Position numbers and translations under genes: made by a program
DNA from: Paenibacillus kyungheensis
Lineage (GTDB): Bacteria; Bacillota; Bacilli; Paenibacillales; Paenibacillaceae
Reading direction: 5' to 3'
Length of the DNA stretch: 64,000 nucleotides
Assembly (NCBI RefSeq): GCF_028606985.1
Contig: NZ_CP117416.1
Span: forward strand, 2,766,001-2,830,000
The notes under the pieces: generated by a model
The model's input: only the letters and a program-made list of their open reading frames with translations
Told to the model about the DNA's origin: nothing
Databases searched by the model: none
Part shown: positions 55,862 through 62,335 of the stretch, in pieces
How positions within the stretch are numbered: position 1 is the first letter of the stretch
How the letters are laid out: each line of letters starts with the position of its first letter

Positions 55862-57466
55862 TTACATTTTATAAAGTAAGATAGCGAGCTCAAATTGTAG
55901 GCGATATGGATTCTCAAAAGGATTTACTTGTAAAATTTCTATAATACGTTGTTTTCGATAGTTTAGCGTATTACGATGAATATGCAAAATATCTGGTAAT
56001 TCTTGTTGGTCAGGATAAAATAAAAAGTATTCCAATGTAATCAAAAAATCAGCGTTTACTTTACAATCATATTCCACCAAAGGTTCTAATAGACGTGTTA
56101 GTGAATCGAACATATTCTGTATATTTTCAGAACGTATCAAAGTGAATAAAGGCAAATAAGGAGCATATAGTATATACGGTAACGCTGGCATTTTTTCTTT
56201 AAAATGCAAAATATGCCGTAATTCTTTGTACAAAGACACTCCTTCTTCCAAAATACTTTTTTGTGCTTGATGATAGGCTATATAAAGAGGAACCGAACTT
56301 GATTGACGCCATTTCTGAAATAACTGATAGTATTGTTCTTGAAATTGCTTGTGATCTGTACATCGAGGTAATAGCAAAATACACTGATATCCGTCAGGAA
56401 TAATCATCACATCATGTTGTTTAGAAGAAGCGCAATTACGTTCTATTTCATATATAAGCATATGGTGATCTGCATGATCGACAGCAGCGACTACAGCAAT
56501 ACCACCCATTTGTGATAGATCATATCCTGTTTCTTTGCTATTTTTTTCGAGATGTCCCGGAGAAATATCTTGTCCATTTAACCAGTTAATAATCATCGTC
56601 TGCTGATAGTTTTTGGTCACATTTTGAATAGCTTCTTCTTGTGAGAAATATAAAGCTAGACTAACTGCTACAGAATGATACAGCATCTCTTTGAAAGGTG
56701 GTAATCTTTCCTGGCTTAACACACATAAATAACCATATACTTTATGAGTTGAATAAATCGTTTCTACGATATGAGTATACTGTTCTGTTTCGGAAAGTAC
56801 AAAAGAATTGGAAGAATGGACTGATTGTTGTTGGCGGGCAAAAGCTGATTCTAGCGCAGATTGAAGTTCTTTTTCGCTATAAAATAAATCTGTGTGATAA
56901 CTCGCTAATTGTTTGAAATTATTATCAAGTAACAGCAGAGAGTCATCTAAAATTTCACCGATATTGTAAATAATCGTATGATAATCGAATTGGAGTGCTA
57001 ACCATTCAGTCAAACGATTTTGAATTTCGAGCATTTGTTTAATTTCTTGTGAACGATTTTTTTGAATTTCTTGAACAACAGGAGAAATAATATCAATATA
57101 AGGTACATCACGAGGAATCTCGATAATAGGAATTTGTAGTTCATCAGCACGTTGAAGCACTTTTTCAGAGAGCTCTCTATAATGTAATCCTGGATAGCAA
57201 AGCGCTAGCGCAGACGCATGAGTATGCTTCATTTTCTCTAATAAAGCAAGCTGCAATTGTTCATCATCTTTAATATGATAAAAAGCAGTAATAATAAGTT
57301 CATTTCCTTTAAACCATTCTTCAGCATCTGGTATTTCAAGCACAGTGACATGTTCAATAGGATTACGTATACCGCTTTGCCCGGCAATTATTGTTGCACG
57401 AGTTAAAGCTCCTACAGTCATCGCTTCTTCTACTGTAATATGACTCACAACAATCACCTCTTTCAT
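55862..57466 (-). CDS. PucR family transcriptional regulator
   Basis: A 534-aa regulator. The N-terminal purine-catabolism (PucR) domain spans about 8-130 (ITVEEAMTVGALTRATIIAGQSG, then IEHVTVLEIPDAEEWFKGNELIITAFYH). A GGDEF-like/CdaR middle region follows, and a C-terminal HTH_30 domain ends it (LPDILHIHRNTLNYRKQRIIEIL). PucR-type proteins activate ureide and amino acid catabolic operons. It lies directly upstream of the permease-DUF917-HyuA operon on the same strand, with its own terminator, and is its probable activator. ATG 57466 follows AAGGGAAG; GTG eight codons on, behind GAGGTG, is an alternative. Confidence 0.9.
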   Translation of the reverse strand: MKEVIVVSHITVEEAMTVGALTRATIIAGQSGIRNPIEHVTVLEIPDAEEWFKGNELIITAFYHIKDDEQLQLALLEKMKHTHASALALCYPGLHYRELSEKVLQRADELQIPIIEIPRDVPYIDIISPVVQEIQKNRSQEIKQMLEIQNRLTEWLALQFDYHTIIYNIGEILDDSLLLLDNNFKQLASYHTDLFYSEKELQSALESAFARQQQSVHSSNSFVLSETEQYTHIVETIYSTHKVYGYLCVLSQERLPPFKEMLYHSVAVSLALYFSQEEAIQNVTKNYQQTMIINWLNGQDISPGHLEKNSKETGYDLSQMGGIAVVAAVDHADHHMLIYEIERNCASSKQHDVMIIPDGYQCILLLPRCTDHKQFQEQYYQLFQKWRQSSSVPLYIAYHQAQKSILEEGVSLYKELRHILHFKEKMPALPYILYAPYLPLFTLIRSENIQNMFDSLTRLLEPLVEYDCKVNADFLITLEYFLFYPDQQELPDILHIHRNTLNYRKQRIIEILQVNPFENPYRLQFELAILLYKM

Positions 57467-57688
57467 AACAACTTCCCTTTATCATTAAGCTTGTGGTCTA
57501 TTATATGATGTTATCGCAAAAATAGGCATGGTAATTCTCTCCATTTCGGTAGTGAAGTATAAAGAATTTATTTATAAATATAGATATTGTACATATGGAT
57601 ATGATACGTATTGATTTGTTATTTTAAAATAAACTTGTATATATTATGTTAATTAATAACGTAAATACGAATTTTATATTTTTTTATA

Positions 57689-57716
57689 AATTAACATAAT
57701 AATAATTATGTAAACT
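57689..57716 (+). repeat. dif-like site 2 (Xer-type, plus orientation)
   Basis: Left arm AATTAACATAA, centre TAATAA, right arm TTATGTAAACT. It is the near-identical, inverted partner of site 1 at 51541-51568, 6.1 kb away. Similarity ends at the 28-bp core. It lies about 220 bp upstream of pucR. Confidence 0.7.
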
Positions 57717-57725
57717 ATTAATCAC

Positions 57726-57757
57726 AAAAAAAGAGAATGTTTATATTTCACATTCTC
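57726..57757 (-). terminator. Terminator of the small unknown gene at 57.8-58.2 kb
   Basis: Stem GAGAATGT / ACATTCTC with a 9-base loop followed by seven T on the minus strand. Confidence 0.85.
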
Positions 57758-57805
57758 CTACTACATTATAAATGAAATTTTGTGGTCGCATGTTATATTT
57801 ACTAC

Positions 57806-58165
57806 TTACTTCCCACCGGCTTGACGAGAATTGTAAAATTCTACTGCTTTTTGAATCAACTGTTGCATCGAACCGAAAGAAGTACTTTCTTTCACCTGGT
57901 TATCTAGTTGACCTTGCGGTACTTCTTTTACTTTATCTGCCGAATCTGTAGGAGATCCAACGCCTGCTTTTTGCAACAGTTCTCCAATCGATTGAAATGG
58001 AGTATGTTTTTGCATAAATTCAGGAGTAAGTAATTTGTCCAATGGAAGTTTTTGTACAATTTGATCTAATGGTAAATTTTTAGCTATTTCCATCAAACCA
58101 CCTGGTGTTTTCGCTTTTTCAATCATTCCTTTAAGATCGCCCATTCCACCTAAATTAAATCCCAT
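57806..58165 (-). CDS. Small unknown protein between dif-like sites 2 and 3
   Basis: A 119-aa protein I do not recognise. It begins with a Gly/Met-rich MGFNLGGMGDLKGMIEKAK and has a run of similar amphipathic segments (LPLDQIVQKLPLDKLL, FQSIGELLQKAG), then a Ser/Asp/Lys linker and SMQQLIQKAVEFYNSRQ. There is no signal peptide, no TM and no cysteine. AAAGGAGG fixes ATG 58165; 25 upstream open codons are ignored. It has its own terminator. It is the only gene between two dif-like sites (57689 and 58339). Confidence 0.7.
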   Translation of the reverse strand: MGFNLGGMGDLKGMIEKAKTPGGLMEIAKNLPLDQIVQKLPLDKLLTPEFMQKHTPFQSIGELLQKAGVGSPTDSADKVKEVPQGQLDNQVKESTSFGSMQQLIQKAVEFYNSRQAGGK

Positions 58166-58338
58166 AATTATATCCTCCTTTAAAAATATCATTTGATTAG
58201 CTTTTACAGCTAGATTGTATACATGTATAAAAACAGACAATAATGAAGTATGTCTTCTTGCTTATTACCCTAATCTATAGCTTGTGATTGATGAATCATA
58301 TGAAGTGCAGTAATATGTAAAATAGCAACATCCATATT

Positions 58339-58366
58339 AGTTTACGTATTATTTATTATGTAAACT
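58339..58366 (+). repeat. dif-like site 3 (Xer-type, plus orientation)
   Basis: Left arm AGTTTACGTAT, centre TATTTA, right arm TTATGTAAACT. The right arm is identical to those of sites 1 and 2. The left arm is nearly the inverse of the right, making the site palindromic. It lies about 170 bp before the start of the small unknown gene. Confidence 0.6.
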
Positions 58367-58462
58367 AATATACAAAAAACAAAAGCTAATAGAGACAGCT
58401 AAATAAATAACGTTTATGTGTATAGGATTTCGCATTTCCTGTTATTCATTTAGTTGTAATGA

Positions 58463-58678
58463 TTATATAATTTCCAAAACGCGCTCCCATGAGTTCAAAT
58501 ACTCCAATTCTTCTTCTACTCGTTGCTTTTCTTCCGAATCCATATCTTCTTGATTACTGAACTCTTCTACCTCTGCAAATTCATTATTCATCAAAGGGGT
58601 AAATAACCAGATGATTTTATCCGATATCTCTTGTTGTTGATCGTTATATTGATTCTCTGCATTATAGATATGACTCAT
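58463..58678 (-). CDS. Small acidic protein, unknown
   Basis: A 71-aa, highly acidic protein (MSHIYNAENQYNDQQQE followed by repeated Glu-rich helices, ending LNSWERVLEII). I do not recognise it. It has no Cys, TM or signal peptide. AAGGAG lies 13 bases before ATG 58678, somewhat far. The low-complexity acidic make-up is compatible with a small regulatory or coat-associated protein; nothing more can be said. It is the last host gene before the transposon end, 198 bp away. Confidence 0.5.
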   Translation of the reverse strand: MSHIYNAENQYNDQQQEISDKIIWLFTPLMNNEFAEVEEFSNQEDMDSEEKQRVEEELEYLNSWERVLEII

Positions 58679-59049
58679 TGTCTATCCATCTCCTTCTGCA
58701 CACTTTATATTTATGTCGACACAAAACAACATTCTTATAAGAAGATCCAGCAAAATAGTTTTTTCTTTTTTATATCATAATACAATCCCCTCTTTTCCAA
58801 ATCGGCTCAGAGGATGAATTATGAACTACAAAATATCATCCTCTAGATGGAGTTAATTTTTGCAATCTTCTTTGTGGGGTAGCGTCAGGAAAATGCGGAT
58901 TTACAACGCTAAGATCACTCCCAAGATTAATAACCCGATTTTAACAACGATACGTGGAGGATTGGTATTTATTTTATCTGACATTGGATGAACTTGTTCC
59001 ACGTTGATAGGGCTTGCTTTTCACCTCGTTATTCACAATTGACTGGATT
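58679..59049. other. Junction between host DNA and transposon left end
   Basis: A 371-bp non-coding stretch. The host part (to 58875) has an imperfect hairpin GAGGATGA / TCATCCTC at about 58811-58842. The transposon begins at 58876; inside it are about 170 bp without a gene before the LysR stop. Confidence 0.7.
58876..58913 (+). repeat. 38-bp terminal inverted repeat of a Tn3-family (Tn1546-like) transposon
   Basis: It begins GGGGTAGCGTCAGGAAAA and ends ACAACGCTAAG, 38 bp in all. From memory this is the end sequence of the vancomycin-resistance transposon Tn1546; GGGG and a 38-bp length are general Tn3-family features. The five bases before it (TTTGT, 58871-58875) would be the target-site duplication. 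The matching right end is outside the window. Confidence 0.85.
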
Positions 59050-59925
59050 TCATTCTATAACTAAGGATTCAATAAATATCTCGATTGCTTTTGTATAAAA
59101 TTCAACTCTTGGAGTTATAAGTGAAAAATTTCGTGAGATTGGAAACCCATTTATATCAAGTAACTTCACTTTACCAAGTTCTAGTTCGTTTTTTATTGAC
59201 GCGTGTGAGAGTATAGAAATTCCTAGACCAGCTTCAATAGATTCCTTAATAACTTGCGTACTCCCAAATGTCATATACTTCTTCGGAGAAAACCCCAATT
59301 GTTTAAATCCCTTTTCTTGCATTTCTCTCGTTCCAGAACCTTCTTCACGAACTAACCAAGTCTCTAGGTTTAATAACAAGGGGTCTATTTCCTTTTGTTC
59401 TGCTAAATGGTGATTTGAAGGGACTGTAATTGATAACTCGTCAAAAGAAAATGGTATAACCTTTATATTTTCATTATTAGCCTCTCCTTCGATTATCCCA
59501 ACATCTACCTCGTGTTTCTTTATTAAATCTATAATTTCATTAGAATTTTTTATAGTAATGATTGGATTTAATAATGGATAGGATTTAAGCAAACTGGCAA
59601 TTTTATGAGGAAGAATGTATTCTCCGAAAGTATAACTTGCACCAATAGAAAGAGGACCACTTGCAGTATGTTTTAAATCATCAATGAGTCTTTCCATTCG
59701 AGTATAGAGACCTAAGATGTCCTTGGCGTGATGAAATACTATTTCTCCAGCCTTGCTAAGTCGAACATATTTGTTTGTCCTCTCTAACAATTTTATCCCC
59801 ATGTTTTTTTCTAACGTTTGTATATAATTGCTGACTGCTGGTTGTGTCATATGGAGAAGTTCAGCTGCTCGAGTAAAGTTCTTTTGTTCTGCAACTGTAG
59901 TAAATACAAGTAAAGATTGATCCAT
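59050..59925 (-). CDS. LysR family regulator (CysL/YwfK-like), transposon cargo
   Basis: A 291-aa LTTR. N-terminal HTH: FTTVAEQKNFTRAAELLHMTQPAVSNYIQTLEKNMGIKLLER (about 8-50), then the two-lobed effector domain (about 90-290) with GASYTFGEYILP and EEGSGTREMQEKGF. The latter motif is typical of the CysL/CbbR/YeiE group that controls sulfur or anion genes. It is divergent from the YeiH-type exporter gene, with a 148-bp shared promoter holding a long inverted repeat (59972-60025), the usual LTTR arrangement. AAGGAGG precedes ATG 59925. Confidence 0.92.
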   Translation of the reverse strand: MDQSLLVFTTVAEQKNFTRAAELLHMTQPAVSNYIQTLEKNMGIKLLERTNKYVRLSKAGEIVFHHAKDILGLYTRMERLIDDLKHTASGPLSIGASYTFGEYILPHKIASLLKSYPLLNPIITIKNSNEIIDLIKKHEVDVGIIEGEANNENIKVIPFSFDELSITVPSNHHLAEQKEIDPLLLNLETWLVREEGSGTREMQEKGFKQLGFSPKKYMTFGSTQVIKESIEAGLGISILSHASIKNELELGKVKLLDINGFPISRNFSLITPRVEFYTKAIEIFIESLVIE

Positions 59926-59971
59926 TATGAGTCTTCCTCCTTAGAATAAAATGGGGTCTAAGAAACTTCAA

Positions 59972-60025
59972 TGATAAGTAATTTTATATTACAGCTATAA
60001 TTATAATCTATTTTACTTATTATCA
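59972..60025. promoter_or_regulatory. Inverted repeat in the lysR-yeiH divergent promoter
   Basis: TGATAAGTAA at 59972-59981 and TTACTTATTATCA at 60013-60025 form imperfect inverted arms 31 bp apart, spanning the central AT-rich part of the divergent region. It is likely the recognition/activation site pair of the LysR protein. Confidence 0.5.
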
Positions 60026-60073
60026 AAACAAATATACTCTTAATACAAGGAAGCAAATATAGGAGTTGTTAAA

Positions 60074-61096
60074 ATGAATACATCATTAGCAAAACATAAA
60101 AAATCATCCTCGAGAGGACTTTGGTTCGGTGGTGTTGGATTTACCTTTATTATTGCATTAGTTGGTTTTGGATTATCACAAATACCCGGGTTAGATCATG
60201 TTGGTCAGCTCGCCTGTGCAATCATCATTGCAGTAGTTTATCGACAAATTTGGGGATATCCTGAGAAATTCCGTACTGGAATCCAATTCTCTGCCAAAAG
60301 GTTGTTAAGGCTTGCTATTATCCTTTTTGGGTTAAAACTAAACATTGATGTTGTTTTTCATCAAGGGTTAGGTTTGCTTGCAAGAGATGTTGGAACCATC
60401 GTTTTTTCAATCCTTCTTACAATGTTGCTTGCAAAACTATTCAAAGCGAATTCTTCCTTATCCTTGTTATTAGGAATTGGAACAGGGGTGTGTGGCGCTG
60501 CTGCAATTGCAGCCGTTTCACCCATTTTGAAAGCAAAGGATGAAGATACTGCTATTGGGGCAGGTATAATTGCTTTAGTTGGTACCATTTTCGCCATAAC
60601 ATACACTATCTTACGTCCGTTTCTCCCTTTGACAGACCTTCAATACGGTGTTTGGTCAGGTGTAGGTCTACACGAAATTGCTCATGTTGCCTTAGCAGGA
60701 GCGCCTGCTGGTCCAGATGCACTTGCTATTGCTTTGTTAGCGAAACTAGGTCGTGTTTTCTTACTCGTTCCACTTAGTTTTATTCTTATGTACTGGATGA
60801 AACGAAAAAATAAAGTTGAATCAGATTCTGATGCTAAAATTGAATTTCCATGGTTTCTCATAGGTTTTATTATCATGAGCTTATTTGGAAGTTATGTCCT
60901 TGGTCATTTGATTACCGTCCCAACTAGTGTCATGAATAGCATCTCTTTCTTCACTTCCTTTATCCTAACTATGGCTATGATTGGATTAGGTTTAAATGTT
61001 AGTCTAAAAGACCTTAGAACGAAAGCGTTAAGACCACTTCTAGCAATGGCTATTACATCTGTTTTGTTATCTGTTATCACATACTTCACAATGTAA
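60074..61096 (+). CDS. YeiH/YwfM-type putative sulfate (anion) exporter, transposon cargo
   Basis: A 340-aa integral membrane protein of the 'conserved hypothetical 698'/YeiH family, annotated as putative sulfate exporter. About ten TMs; family segments RLLRLAIILFGLKLNIDVV, LLLGIGTGVCGAAAIAAVSPILKAKDEDTAIGAGIIALVGT, GVWSGVGLHEIAHVALAGA and AMIGLGLNVSLKDLRTKALRP are intact. It is divergent from a LysR gene, as commonly seen for this family, and 27 bp before uspA. AGGAG precedes ATG 60074. Substrate is unproven; sulfite, sulfate or a sulfonate are guesses from the regulator type. Confidence 0.9.
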   Translation: MNTSLAKHKKSSSRGLWFGGVGFTFIIALVGFGLSQIPGLDHVGQLACAIIIAVVYRQIWGYPEKFRTGIQFSAKRLLRLAIILFGLKLNIDVVFHQGLGLLARDVGTIVFSILLTMLLAKLFKANSSLSLLLGIGTGVCGAAAIAAVSPILKAKDEDTAIGAGIIALVGTIFAITYTILRPFLPLTDLQYGVWSGVGLHEIAHVALAGAPAGPDALAIALLAKLGRVFLLVPLSFILMYWMKRKNKVESDSDAKIEFPWFLIGFIIMSLFGSYVLGHLITVPTSVMNSISFFTSFILTMAMIGLGLNVSLKDLRTKALRPLLAMAITSVLLSVITYFTM

Positions 61097-61123
61097 TTAA
61101 TTGTAAATCAGGAGGTTTCTTAA

Positions 61124-61546
61124 ATGAATAAAATATTATTTCCTACTGATGGTTCGGCTTATTCTGAACATGCCGCAAGAATGACAGGGGAGTTCTTGGA
61201 AGCTTGGCCAAATGCAACAGGTGTTGTGCTTTACGTCACGGTTAAAGAAAATTACGCCTATGATTTTGCAACTGAAGCAGTGGATCGATACGAAAAAGAA
61301 CTTAGTAAACATATTGAAAAGAAAATTATGGAAGGAGTCCTTCAACCTTGGAAGGATCGTCTTGAATATAATCATCAAATAAGTCACCAAAGTCAAACCA
61401 TTTGTCATGTTGCCCAAACAGAGGAAGTAGATCTTATTATATTGGGTAGTCATGGAAGAGGTGTTTTTGATCGAGTATTGGTGGGCAGTGTTGCTCAAGG
61501 GGTGTTACACCGGTCCGAAATTCCTGTCTTGATTGTTAAGAAGTAA
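61124..61546 (+). CDS. Universal stress protein UspA family, transposon cargo
   Basis: A 140-aa single-domain Usp. The N-terminal ILFPTDGSAYSEHAARM carries the ATP-binding Asp; the C-terminal loop DLIILGSHGRGVFDRVLVGSVAQGVLHRSEIPVLIV holds the G-x2-G-x9-G-S ATP motif. So it is the ATP-binding type. ATG 61124 follows AGGAGG, 27 bp after the exporter, so it is cotranscribed. An imperfect hairpin (61557-61586) follows. Pairing with the exporter suggests regulation of, or protection during, transport stress (inference). Confidence 0.93.
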   Translation: MNKILFPTDGSAYSEHAARMTGEFLEAWPNATGVVLYVTVKENYAYDFATEAVDRYEKELSKHIEKKIMEGVLQPWKDRLEYNHQISHQSQTICHVAQTEEVDLIILGSHGRGVFDRVLVGSVAQGVLHRSEIPVLIVKK

Positions 61547-61556
61547 TTCTTCAAAT

Positions 61557-61586
61557 TAAGGGCTTACCATAAGGTAAAGCCCTTAA
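61557..61586 (+). terminator. Possible terminator after uspA
   Basis: Stem TTAAGGGCTTACC / GGTAAAGCCCTTAA (one bulge) with a 4-base loop; no good T-run on the plus strand, so efficiency is doubtful. Confidence 0.5.
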
Positions 61587-61619
61587 TACTCCTATAATCC
61601 TTTAATTCTTTAATCCTTT

Positions 61620-62189
61620 TCATGTTTCAGATAATTTTCTATATAAAGAAGCTCTAGATACATTTGTAATTTCACAAATTTGATTTACAGTCATTCCTCC
61701 TTCTTTATATAGTTTAACTGCATAATTCATACCTGCGTGATTTTTATGATATTTCTTTAATCGACCTTTAAACTTTCCTTCTTTCTTTGCTAGCTCAATC
61801 CCTTCACGCTGACGCATACGAATAAGATCTCGCTCTAATTGGTTAACGCCAGCCATTACCGTAATTAAGAATTGGCTGTATGGATTATCTTCTGATAAAT
61901 CTAACCATGTATCCTTGAGTGATTTTAAGTTTGCCATTTTACTGCGTATTAAATCAATCATTTCAAATAAATTCTGCGTACTTCGAGTGATCCGAGTTAA
62001 GTCTGTAACATAAATAATGTCACCTTCCTGTAAATCCTCTAACATTTTTTGAAGTTGCTCACGATCCTTTGTTGCTCCAGAAACTTTTTCTTCAAAAATG
62101 ATATCCATTCCGATTTCGTTCAATTGCTGAAATTGCCTTGAAGGATTCTGGCTAGTTGAACTGACACGTATATAACCGATTTTTCGCAT
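61620..62189 (-). CDS. tnpR: Serine resolvase TnpR, Tn1546-like
   Basis: A 189-aa resolvase that resolves the transposon cointegrate at the neighbouring res site. N-terminal catalytic domain IGYIRVSSTSQNPSRQ with nucleophile Ser10, then VTDLTRITRSTQNLFEMIDLI and MAGVNQLERDLIRMRQREGIELAKKEG; C-terminal HTH MTVNQICEITNVSRASLYRKL. The frame extends eight codons further, but ATG 62189 is best placed relative to GAGGTGG. From memory this matches Tn1546 TnpR over nearly its whole length. It is divergent from tnpA. Confidence 0.95.
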   Translation of the reverse strand: MRKIGYIRVSSTSQNPSRQFQQLNEIGMDIIFEEKVSGATKDREQLQKMLEDLQEGDIIYVTDLTRITRSTQNLFEMIDLIRSKMANLKSLKDTWLDLSEDNPYSQFLITVMAGVNQLERDLIRMRQREGIELAKKEGKFKGRLKKYHKNHAGMNYAVKLYKEGGMTVNQICEITNVSRASLYRKLSET

Positions 62190-62261
62190 CATACCACCTC
62201 GTTTTTGATACAAGTCTTATGAGACACTCCCTACTATGATTTTATCTGTCTACTACACTTG

Positions 62262-62287
62262 TATCAATAGAGTACACTCTATTGATA
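62262..62287. repeat. Perfect 26-bp palindrome, likely res core or operator
   Basis: TATCAATAGAGT-AC-ACTCTATTGATA, a perfect 12-2-12 dyad between the divergent tnpR and tnpA genes, 74 bp from tnpR and 48 bp from tnpA. Position and size fit a resolvase binding subsite where crossover occurs and where both genes are repressed. Confidence 0.75.
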
Positions 62288-62335
62288 TATAATTGAACTA
62301 ATAAATTGAAAAATACAGAAATGGGATGATACTGA

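Larger units (their letters stand above)
57467..57805. other. AT-rich region upstream of pucR with dif-like site 2
   Basis: A 339-bp stretch holding dif-like site 2 (57689-57716), a half-matching site (57627-57654) and the terminator of the next gene (57726-57757). The rest is very AT-rich and presumably includes the pucR promoter. Confidence 0.6.

Noticed and set aside
57627..57654. Possible fourth dif-like site (centre TATATA, right arm TTATGTTAATT)
   Set aside because: The right arm and centre look right, but the left arm (AAATAAACTTG) has no similarity to the other sites or to known XerC arms. In such AT-rich DNA a half-match is not enough.
57709..57726. GlnR/TnrA-like box TGTAA...TCACA upstream of pucR
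   Set aside because: The spacing between half-sites is 8 rather than the required 7, and half of it belongs to dif-like site 2.
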